Assembly (NCBI GenBank): GCA_902765595.1
Contig: CACXAQ010000002.1
Coordinates: forward strand, 1-64,000
Direction of reading: 5' to 3'
Source: Oscillospiraceae bacterium
GTDB lineage: Bacteria; Bacillota; Clostridia; Oscillospirales; Oscillospiraceae
DNA length: 64,000 bases
The notes under the pieces: model-generated
What the model was told of the DNA's origin: nothing
The model's database searches: none
Seen by the model: the letters and a program-made list of their open reading frames with translations, nothing else
Part shown: in pieces, positions 40,763 to 48,283 of the stretch
Layout of the letters: each line of letters begins with the position of its first letter
How positions within the stretch are numbered: position 1 is the stretch's first letter
Made by a program: the position numbers and the translations under genes

Positions 40763-42283
40763 ATGAAGAGCATGTCATCGAATAAGTTTTCAAATAAAGA
40801 CTGGCTTCTTGCAGCGTTTCTGTTTCTTCTCGTCCTGTTTCTTTCCGCATGCAGTCTTGAGACAGGGCTTGCCAACTGGGGCGACGACCACTCTGCCTAT
40901 ATCAGCGAGGGAATTGCGATTGCAGAGGGCCGCTTTGACGAGCAAACGAAAATCAACTACTATTATCATCCGTCCGCGCTTCCTGCGGAGGCAGAGGACA
41001 ACACACTGATTTATGCCTGGGGATATCCACTTCATCTGGCTGTGATCTATATGCTTGTCGGCTTTGACCGGGTCCAGTACAGCTCGATTATCTACTACAA
41101 GATCCCCACGCTTTTGTGTTTCGCACTGACGGCAGGCGTGTTGTATCTGCTTTTCAGGCGCCGCTTTCCCAGAAGTTTTGCTTTCTGTGGTGCACTGCTG
41201 TTCTGCCTCAGCAATTACATGATCGGATTGATCAATTATCTCTATTCAGATGTGGTCTTTCTGTTTTATTCGACGCTCACCCTGCTGCTGGCGGAATGCT
41301 ATGCAGAGCGCGTCCTGGATCAAAAACCAGCCTATGGTTTGGCTTTCCTCTATAGCCTTTCCCTTCTCTTTACTTATGCTACCAGGCTGAATGGGCCGGC
41401 GGTATGCTTGATTGCCTTGTTAGCTCATATCATCATCCTGTGGAGAAACAGAAAAAAAGGCAAACCCAATCTATGGCGGCACGGGATACCGTATCTGGCT
41501 TTTGCTCTGCTGGCTATCTTGATCGAGCATTTTTGGCTGGCCCCGGCAACGGGAAACACCAGCGACATCGTCGGAACGCGTTTTTGGAACAACTTGTCGT
41601 ATTACAAGACGCTTCTGCTGGACTTCTTCGGAGATTTTTACGGCAGACATGTGTACTTTGGCTACGCCTTGGCGCTGTTCGCCGTCCTGGGCTTCGTGAC
41701 GAGCGGATTTCGGGAAAACCTCCATCTGTCTTTGATGCTTGTGGGAACCATGGCCGTTTTGCTCATGCTTCCCTATCGCCAAGGCATCCGGTACATGATC
41801 AACATCCTGCCGTTTATGATTATGTATGCGCTCTACGGGCTGTCTTTTGTGCTGCAAAAACTGACGCGGGACAAGCTGTCCGAAAAGACGCGGGGCGTTC
41901 TGGCGCTGATCATCAGCCTTCTGATCGTGGCTTACCCACTGATGACCCAGTCTTTGCGCTCCCTGGACCGGCTGAAAAACCGGGATTCCATCGGGGTAAA
42001 CGACGTCTATTCGTCCGATGCGGTGGAAATCTATCGGTATATTCAAAACTATACCCCGGAAGATGCGGTAATCTGTTTCTGCAAGCCTCGCTCGCTGTAC
42101 CTCAATACGGAGCGTCTATCTTTCCGGGTAAACTGGAATGGCCACGAACTGCGCGAAGCGGACTATTACCTGCTCAACAAGCGGGATGACTGGGATTCCA
42201 ACTTGGTCGAAAAGACAGATGTCCCGCTGGAACTGGTCAAGGAGAACGACGGGTTCGCTTTGTACCGTATCCGGGAAAACTGA
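40763..42283 (+). CDS. GT-C type membrane glycosyltransferase-like protein
   Basis: A 506-residue polytopic protein with about ten membrane segments. The first outer loop carries WGDDHSAYISEGIAIAEG, an acidic motif after helix 1 as in GT39/ArnT-like GT-C enzymes that use lipid-linked sugars. A soluble C-terminal tail of ~100 residues follows. Its base composition is clearly lower in GC than the neighbours and it sits just after tRNA-Leu, suggesting it arrived by transfer. GGGGGATAAGTCGA precedes the ATG; a second ATG at 40772 is possible. The sugar and acceptor are unknown. Confidence 0.72.
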   Translation: MKSMSSNKFSNKDWLLAAFLFLLVLFLSACSLETGLANWGDDHSAYISEGIAIAEGRFDEQTKINYYYHPSALPAEAEDNTLIYAWGYPLHLAVIYMLVGFDRVQYSSIIYYKIPTLLCFALTAGVLYLLFRRRFPRSFAFCGALLFCLSNYMIGLINYLYSDVVFLFYSTLTLLLAECYAERVLDQKPAYGLAFLYSLSLLFTYATRLNGPAVCLIALLAHIIILWRNRKKGKPNLWRHGIPYLAFALLAILIEHFWLAPATGNTSDIVGTRFWNNLSYYKTLLLDFFGDFYGRHVYFGYALALFAVLGFVTSGFRENLHLSLMLVGTMAVLLMLPYRQGIRYMINILPFMIMYALYGLSFVLQKLTRDKLSEKTRGVLALIISLLIVAYPLMTQSLRSLDRLKNRDSIGVNDVYSSDAVEIYRYIQNYTPEDAVICFCKPRSLYLNTERLSFRVNWNGHELREADYYLLNKRDDWDSNLVEKTDVPLELVKENDGFALYRIREN

Positions 42284-42287
42284 ATTC

Positions 42288-42330
42288 CGGGGAGAGCGCC
42301 TGGCAGGTCCGGACGCTCTCCCCCTTTTGC
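42288..42330 (+). terminator. Terminator after the GT-C gene
   Basis: GGGGAGAGCG / CGCTCTCCCC with a 15-base loop and CTTTT. Confidence 0.82.
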
Positions 42331-42415
42331 AGGCTACATCCCCCGCCAGTCATTCCCGCAGGTGATCCACGATGACAGACGACAACTTCTGTCTTGGATC
42401 CCCTGCGTTTTTTCG

Positions 42416-42444
42416 TTGCTTTCCGCGTCAGGCTGGTTTACAAT
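42416..42444 (+). promoter_or_regulatory. Promoter of the SDR-GH3 unit
   Basis: TTGCTT, 17-base spacer, TACAAT, 40 bases before the SDR start. Confidence 0.6.
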
Positions 42445-42484
42445 AAAGGAAAACGCCCCGGTACGCCGGGGGAGAGGAGAGACT

Positions 42485-43246
42485 ATGAGGATCGCGGTCA
42501 TCACCGGCGCGTCCGCCGGGATCGGGAGAGAATTCGTCTATGCCGTGGACCGGCAGGAGCGGTTCGATGAGATCTGGGTCATCGCCCGACGGGAGGAGCG
42601 GCTGCTGGAGCTGAAGGAGAAGTGCCGCAATCCCATCCGGCCCATCTGCCTGGACCTGGCAGACACCGGGAACGTGGAGCATTACCGGGAGCTGCTGGAG
42701 CGGGAGAAGCCGGAGATCCGACTGCTCATCAACGCGGCGGGCTGCGGCGTTTTCGGCCCCTTTGAGGAGAAGGACCTGGAGAAGCTGCTGGGGAGCGCCC
42801 GGCTCAACGCCCTGGCCCTCACGGCCATGTGCCACGTGAGCCTGCCCTATATGAAAAAGGGCTCCGCCATCGTGAACATGGGCTCCAACTCCGCCTGGCA
42901 GCCGGTGCCGTATCAGGCGGTCTACGGCGCCAGCAAGAGCTATGTGCTGAGCCTGTCCCGGGCCATCGGCCGGGAACTGAAGCCCAGGGGCGTCCACGTG
43001 ATGTGCGTCTGCCCCGGCTGGATCAAGACGGAGTTCCAGAAGACCGCCCAGCACGACGAATACATCCGCTACGTGGACCGCTGGTACGGGCCGGAGGAAG
43101 TGGCGGCGCAGGCCATGAAGGACCTGGAAAAGAAAAAGACCGTGTCCATCCTGGGTCACCCGGTGCGCCGCCAGGTGCGCCTGGTGAAGCTTCTGCCGGT
43201 GAAATGGGTCATGGACATCTGGTGCCGGCAGCAAGGGATCGAATAA
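42485..43246 (+). CDS. Short-chain dehydrogenase/reductase
   Basis: A 253-residue classical SDR: nucleotide motif TGASAGIGREF at residues 7-17, NAAGCG at the NNAG position, catalytic Ser in NMGSNSAWQ and the YGASK (YxxxK) motif, then CPGWIKTEF. The C-terminal stretch RRQVRLVKLLPVKWVMDIW is hydrophobic-basic, as in membrane-associated SDRs of the YqjQ/DltE type. The start at 42485 follows GGGAGAGGAGAGACT. It is 19 bases ahead of the GH3 gene. The substrate is unknown. Confidence 0.87.
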   Translation: MRIAVITGASAGIGREFVYAVDRQERFDEIWVIARREERLLELKEKCRNPIRPICLDLADTGNVEHYRELLEREKPEIRLLINAAGCGVFGPFEEKDLEKLLGSARLNALALTAMCHVSLPYMKKGSAIVNMGSNSAWQPVPYQAVYGASKSYVLSLSRAIGRELKPRGVHVMCVCPGWIKTEFQKTAQHDEYIRYVDRWYGPEEVAAQAMKDLEKKKTVSILGHPVRRQVRLVKLLPVKWVMDIWCRQQGIE

Positions 43247-43265
43247 CGAAAGGGGAGGCTGGACG

Positions 43266-45707
43266 ATGGAATGGCAGGCTTATGAACGGGAGCACGCCCA
43301 AACGCTGCGCCGCCTGGGGGCGGAGTGCGCGGTGCTGCTGAAGCGCAACGGAGACTTCCCCCTGGACGCCCCCGGAGACATCGCGCTCTTTGGCAGCGGG
43401 GCCAGACAGACGGTCAAGGGCGGCACCGGCTCGGGCGAGGTCAATTCCCGGTATTTTGTCACCGTGGAGGAGGGCCTGGAGAGGGCGGGCTTCACCGTCA
43501 CCAGCAAATACTGGCTGGAGACCTATGATATGCTCCGCAGCGCCGCCCGGCGGGACTTCATGCAGACTCTCCGGGACAAGGCCCGCAGGGAGCGGAAGCT
43601 GGCACCGCTTGAGTATATGGGCGTGGTCATGCCGGAGCCGGAGTACCGCATCCCCCTCTACGGCGATGGGGACACGGCCATCTACGTGCTCTCCCGCATT
43701 TCCGGCGAGGGCTCGGACCGGGAGGCGGTGAAGGGGGACATCCTGCTCACCGACACGGAGATCCGGGACATCCTGGAGCTGCGGGAAAAATACCGCCGCT
43801 TTCTCCTGGTGCTGAACGTGGGCGGCGTGGTGGATCTCTCCCCGGTCATGGCGGTGGAGAACATCCTGCTGCTGAGCCAGCTGGGCATGGAGACGGGCAA
43901 TATCCTGGCGGACCTGCTGCTGGGGAAGGCCTATCCCTCCGGAAAGCTTGCCGCCACCTGGGCCGCCTGGGAAGACTATCCCCGGATCGGGGACTTCGGC
44001 GGCCGGGACGAGACCCGCTACCGGGAGGGCGTCTACGTGGGCTATCGCTTCTTTGACAGCGTGGGCAAGGCTCCGCTCTTCCCCTTCGGCTATGGCCTGG
44101 GCTATACGGACTTTGCCGTGAAGCCGGGGCGCGTGAGCCGGGCGGGCGAGACGGTGACGGTGACGGCGAGGGTTCGCAACACCGGCGCATTCCCGGGAAA
44201 GGAGACGGTGCAGCTCTACGCCTCCGCCCCGGGAGAGACCATCGACCGGCCCTTCCAGGAGCTTGTGGCCTTCTCGAAGACCCCCGAGCTCCGGCCGGGA
44301 GAGACGGCGGAGCTGACGCTGCGCTTCAGCATCCGGGACCTGGCCTTTTACGACCAGGAGGAGAGCGCTTGGACCCTGGAAAAGGGCAGGTATCTGCTGC
44401 GCCTGGGCACCGACAGCCGGGATACCCGGGCGGTTGGCGCGCTGCGGCTGAACAAGGACGCTGTGACGCTCCAGTGCCGCCCCTGCTGCGGCAAGCCGGA
44501 CTTCATCGACTGGAGCCCGGAGCGGCGGGAGCGGGAGAAGCCCGGCCTGCTGCCCACCCTGGGCTTTCGGCGGAAGAAGATCGGGAAAGAGCGGGTGTAC
44601 TACCGCCGGGACGAGCCGGTGGATCCGCTGGTGCTGGAGCTCAGCGATGAGGAGCTCTGCCTCATGGGCGTGGGTGCCTTTGAGGAAAAAAGCGGCCCTC
44701 TGAACGTCATCGGCGACGCCGGGCGGACCGTGGCCGGCGCCGCGGGGGAGACCACCCGTGCCCTGAGGGACAAGGGCGTCCCCGCTCTGGTGATGGCCGA
44801 CGGCCCCGCGGGGCTGCGGCTCAGCCGGGAATATACCGTGGATGAGAAAGGCGCCCACCCCCTGGGGGCGTCCCTGCCCGAGAGCATGGCGGAGCTGCTG
44901 CCCGCCCCCATCGCGTGGCTCATGGGCAAGCTCTCCGGCAAGAAGCCGGAGGGCCCGATCCACACCCAGTATGCCAGCGCCATCCCCATCGGCACGGCCC
45001 TGGCCCAGAGCTGGAATCTGGACCTGGCCGAGACCTGCGGCGACCTGGTGGGGGACGAGATGGAGCGCTTCGGCGTGCATCTGTGGCTGGCCCCGGCGCT
45101 GAATCTGCAGCGGGATATCCGCTGTGGACGGAATTTCGAGTATTTCTCCGAGGACCCGCTGATCTCCGGCAAGCTGGCGGCGGCCCTGACCCGGGGCGTG
45201 CAGCGGCATCCCGGCTGCGGCGTCACCATCAAGCACTTTGCCGCCAACAACCAGGAGCGCAACCGCTACGGCTCCAACAGCCAGATCAGCGAGCGGGCCC
45301 TGCGGGAGCTGTATCTGCGCGGCTTCGGCATCTGCGTGCGGGAGAGCGCGCCCCTTGCCCTGATGAGCTCCTACAATCTTCTCAACGGCGTCCACACCTC
45401 TCAGCGCCGGGACCTGCTGCAGCATATCCTGCGCTATGAGTTCGGCTACGGCGGCCTCATCATGACCGACTGGGTCATCCCCGGCATGTCCGGCCGCGGG
45501 AAGTACGGCGGCCCGGACCGGGGCGCCGTGGCCGCGGCGGGGGGAGACCTGTTCATGCCCGGCAGCAAGGCCGATCAGAAAGCCCTGCTGAAGGCTCTGA
45601 AGCGGAAAAAGCTCACCCGTCAGCAGCTGCGCATCAACGCCACCCGGGTGCTGCACACCGCAAGACTTCTGACCGAGGAGAGAACGGAAGCGGGAGAAAA
45701 GGAATAA
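43266..45707 (+). CDS. GH3 beta-glycosidase with permuted domain order
   Basis: An 813-residue protein whose domains run in reverse to ordinary GH3. The alpha/beta sandwich comes first (AVLLKRNGDFPL at the start, SGKLAATWA, FPFGYGLGYTDF), then an FnIII-like domain (~290-390), and the TIM-barrel is last (MADGPAGLRL, FEYFSEDPLISGKLAAAL, IKHFAANNQE, IMTDWV). The nucleophile is D735 in MTDW. Such permuted GH3 enzymes are known from clostridia and act on beta-glucosides or xylosides. There is no signal peptide, so it is cytoplasmic. Probably co-transcribed with the SDR gene; the ribosome binding site is AAAGGGGAGG. Confidence 0.9.
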   Translation: MEWQAYEREHAQTLRRLGAECAVLLKRNGDFPLDAPGDIALFGSGARQTVKGGTGSGEVNSRYFVTVEEGLERAGFTVTSKYWLETYDMLRSAARRDFMQTLRDKARRERKLAPLEYMGVVMPEPEYRIPLYGDGDTAIYVLSRISGEGSDREAVKGDILLTDTEIRDILELREKYRRFLLVLNVGGVVDLSPVMAVENILLLSQLGMETGNILADLLLGKAYPSGKLAATWAAWEDYPRIGDFGGRDETRYREGVYVGYRFFDSVGKAPLFPFGYGLGYTDFAVKPGRVSRAGETVTVTARVRNTGAFPGKETVQLYASAPGETIDRPFQELVAFSKTPELRPGETAELTLRFSIRDLAFYDQEESAWTLEKGRYLLRLGTDSRDTRAVGALRLNKDAVTLQCRPCCGKPDFIDWSPERREREKPGLLPTLGFRRKKIGKERVYYRRDEPVDPLVLELSDEELCLMGVGAFEEKSGPLNVIGDAGRTVAGAAGETTRALRDKGVPALVMADGPAGLRLSREYTVDEKGAHPLGASLPESMAELLPAPIAWLMGKLSGKKPEGPIHTQYASAIPIGTALAQSWNLDLAETCGDLVGDEMERFGVHLWLAPALNLQRDIRCGRNFEYFSEDPLISGKLAAALTRGVQRHPGCGVTIKHFAANNQERNRYGSNSQISERALRELYLRGFGICVRESAPLALMSSYNLLNGVHTSQRRDLLQHILRYEFGYGGLIMTDWVIPGMSGRGKYGGPDRGAVAAAGGDLFMPGSKADQKALLKALKRKKLTRQQLRINATRVLHTARLLTEERTEAGEKE

Positions 45708-45712
45708 AGCAA

Positions 45713-45750
45713 AAAGGATCCTCCGGCGAACATGCCGGAGGATCCCTTTT
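45713..45750. terminator. Bidirectional terminator between GH3 and Cna-B genes
   Basis: AAAGGATCCTCCGGC / GCCGGAGGATCCCTTTT, a 13-bp stem with A tract on one side and T tract on the other. Confidence 0.9.
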
Positions 45751-45771
45751 GCTATGGGAGAGGGGCGGCGC

Positions 45772-48084
45772 TTAGCGGGCCTGTTTGCCCTTGCTTCGCA
45801 GGAGCAGGTATGCCACGCCGGAAAGACCCAGCACAGACAGGGTCATCAGGCCGATCCACAGACCGGTGTGAGAGTCGTCACCCGTCAGAGGCGTGGTGCT
45901 GTTGCGGATCATGTAGCTGCCGTCCTTGTTCATGGTGATGCTGGTGTAGTAGCCCTTCACGGAGTCCTCCGTGACGGTGTACTTGATCTCCTTGCCGTTT
46001 GCGTACTTGGGCAGGTCCTGGAAGGTGTAGCCCCAGTTGCCGTTTGTGTCGGCGCGGATGGTCACGGTGTCGATCATGGTGCCGTCGGCGTACAGGTGGA
46101 TGGTGATGAAGCCGGGCCGCTTGCCGGCCTTGTCATTGGAGTCCAGCCAGTACTTCGTGACCGGAAGGTTCACGACGGCGGGGGTATGCTTGTTCGTGAT
46201 CTTGAAGCCGTCCACTGTGGCCTCGTAGCCCTTGACCGCGTGCTCCTTGACGGTATAGACGATCTCCACGCCCTTGCTGTTCTTGGGCAGGTCCTGGAAG
46301 GAGTAGGCCCATTTGCCGTCCTTGTCGGGCTTGATGGTCACGGTCTGCACCACCTTGCCGTCAGCCAGCAGATCCACCTGGACGCTCTCGGGCCGCAGCC
46401 CATCCTGGTCGTCCTCGTCATCCCAGGTCTTGGTGACGTCGATCTGGGTGGTCTCGGGCTTGTAGGAGTTGGTGATGGTAAAGCCTTCGATCTTGGTCTC
46501 GTACTTCTCCACCGGCTCCTCGGTGACCGTATAGACGATCTCCTTGCCGTTTGCAAACTTGGGCAGATCCTCGAAGGTGTAGGTCCAGCTGCCCTCCACG
46601 GTCAGCTGCACGGTCTCCAGCGGCTCCCCGTCGGCCAGCAGCGTGACGGTGACTTCCGTGGGCCGCAGCGCGTCCGCGTCATCGCCGTCGTCCCAGACCT
46701 TGGTGACGTCGATCTTCGTGAGCTCGGGCTGGTGCTTGTTGGTGAGAGTCTCGCCGTTTGCGGCGGTATCCTGCTCGGTGCTGTAGTTGGGGATGGGGTC
46801 CTCCTGGATCTGGTAGGCGATCTCTTCCTTCTCCTCGCTGAGCTTGGGCAGGCCGGTGAAGCTGACGGTATAGGTGTTGTCGCCGTTATCGGTGACGGTG
46901 CGGGTGTCCTGATGCTGCTCCGTCACGTCCTCCCCGTTGGCCAGCAGATGGACGGAGGCGGCAAATTCCTCCGCCGTGGGACGGTAACCATCCTGGTTCT
47001 CCCCGTCATCCCATTCCTTGGTGATCTCGATCTGGGTCACGGCCCGGACGGACAGACTGCTGCGGACCGGCTCCACCGTGAATACGGACATCAGGCACTG
47101 GAAGGTATCGGTGTTGCCCGCCTGGAAATTCTCAGGATAGTAGATGTACAGGTAATAGTCGCTGGGGTGATCGGTAAAGGAGATCAGCTCATGGTAGGCG
47201 TCCCGCAGCTTCTGGGGGAACACGTCCTCCTTGTTGTCGCCCCGGGCGTGGTTGACCAGCGAGCCCAGCACGGTGCCGCCGGGGAGAAAGACGTAGTTGC
47301 CGTTCTCGTCCCGGATGGGCTTGCCGTCCTCATCCCGGGCCAGCATGCTGTTGCCGTCGTCGTCATAAGTGTTGAAGCAGGTGGGGTCGGTGAAGCTCTT
47401 GAGGGACATGTTGGTGATGTACCGGGCCTCAACGTCGTCCAGACCGTACTTCTCCTGGACAGAGGCGCTGTGGTAAATGATGGCCAGCACATGGTCATAG
47501 AGCCCCTGGGGGCCGACACTGCCGTCCTTGTTCTGGGCCAGGGAGTAGAGCAGATCGGGAGATCCCACCAGACGCTTATACCGGCTGTCCGGCGTGGGGT
47601 TGTCGTAGTTCTGGTTGAAGCAGTAGGCCGTCACCGTGCTCTCCCCGTCATACACCGCATAGGTCTCCAGACCGATGTGGTTGGGGTTGCTGCAGATGTC
47701 GGGGTGGCTGTGGTCATAGCTGCACACGCCCACCAGATCGTCGCGCAGTTCCGCCTCCTGCACCGTGACGGTGATTTCCGCCTCGTCCTGGTCGGCCAGG
47801 TAGCCGTTCGGCGGGGAGACGATCTTCAGTGTGTAGGCACCTTCCGGCAGGAAGACGGTGCTGGTGCTGCCGTAGGCGGTCCACGATTCCACGACCTGCT
47901 GCTCGGTGTCGCGGGCCTCCAGATCTGTGCCGGATACGGGAGTACCCAGTTCGTCCACGATGGTGATGTGGACCGGCTTCCTGATGGAGGGCGCAGCCTC
48001 CGGCTCTTCTCCCTCCGCAAAGGCTGCGCTGCAGAGCGAGAGCAACATCAGGAGGGCGATCGTCAGACTGATCAGTTTTTTCAT
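45772..48084 (-). CDS. Sortase-anchored Cna-B surface protein with degenerate thioester domain
   Basis: A 770-residue wall protein. It has a signal peptide (MKKLISLTIALLMLLSL...AFA), a Cna-B/SpaA-like segment (~residues 33-110) and a thioester-type domain (~115-330) with Cys155 in TAYCFNQ; the usual partner Gln of the TQ-A-W motif is Asn225 (ITNMSLKSF). Four Cna-B domains follow, each starting TKxW (TKEWDD, TKVWDD, TKTWDD, TKYWLD) and ending TN/RN, with an internal TEE-type Glu for isopeptide bonds. It ends in a TPLTGD sorting signal, a hydrophobic helix and KGKQAR. GAGGTCACTGTC precedes the start at 48084. A role in adhesion is likely. Confidence 0.88.
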   Translation of the reverse strand: MKKLISLTIALLMLLSLCSAAFAEGEEPEAAPSIRKPVHITIVDELGTPVSGTDLEARDTEQQVVESWTAYGSTSTVFLPEGAYTLKIVSPPNGYLADQDEAEITVTVQEAELRDDLVGVCSYDHSHPDICSNPNHIGLETYAVYDGESTVTAYCFNQNYDNPTPDSRYKRLVGSPDLLYSLAQNKDGSVGPQGLYDHVLAIIYHSASVQEKYGLDDVEARYITNMSLKSFTDPTCFNTYDDDGNSMLARDEDGKPIRDENGNYVFLPGGTVLGSLVNHARGDNKEDVFPQKLRDAYHELISFTDHPSDYYLYIYYPENFQAGNTDTFQCLMSVFTVEPVRSSLSVRAVTQIEITKEWDDGENQDGYRPTAEEFAASVHLLANGEDVTEQHQDTRTVTDNGDNTYTVSFTGLPKLSEEKEEIAYQIQEDPIPNYSTEQDTAANGETLTNKHQPELTKIDVTKVWDDGDDADALRPTEVTVTLLADGEPLETVQLTVEGSWTYTFEDLPKFANGKEIVYTVTEEPVEKYETKIEGFTITNSYKPETTQIDVTKTWDDEDDQDGLRPESVQVDLLADGKVVQTVTIKPDKDGKWAYSFQDLPKNSKGVEIVYTVKEHAVKGYEATVDGFKITNKHTPAVVNLPVTKYWLDSNDKAGKRPGFITIHLYADGTMIDTVTIRADTNGNWGYTFQDLPKYANGKEIKYTVTEDSVKGYYTSITMNKDGSYMIRNSTTPLTGDDSHTGLWIGLMTLSVLGLSGVAYLLLRSKGKQAR

Positions 48085-48130
48085 GACAGTGACCTCTTTT
48101 CGCGCTTTCATACTGCGCATACTTTATGAA

Positions 48131-48160
48131 ACTATATCACAGAAGAAACGGAAATGTCAA
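48131..48160 (-). promoter_or_regulatory. Promoter of the Cna-B protein gene
   Basis: On the minus strand: TTGACA, 18-base spacer, TATAGT. Confidence 0.7.
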
Positions 48161-48214
48161 AGAAAAAGGGAAAAAATCCTTGCGTTCTCAGAAAAAAGCT
48201 GCCTCCGGGCGGCG

Positions 48215-48243
48215 TTGACTTTCGGGTGGAGAAATGATACCAT
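48215..48243 (+). promoter_or_regulatory. Promoter of the pullulanase gene
   Basis: TTGACT, 17-base spacer, TACCAT, 41 bases ahead of the start codon. Confidence 0.6.
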
Positions 48244-48283
48244 GAAGCCACGAGCACAGATTCTTTGAAAAGAGGTGCCAATC

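Noticed and set aside
45754..48129. A 791-codon open frame on the + strand opposite the Cna-B gene
   Set aside because: It is the antisense shadow of a real GC-rich gene with signal peptide, Cna-B domains and sorting signal; it has no ribosome binding site or domain.
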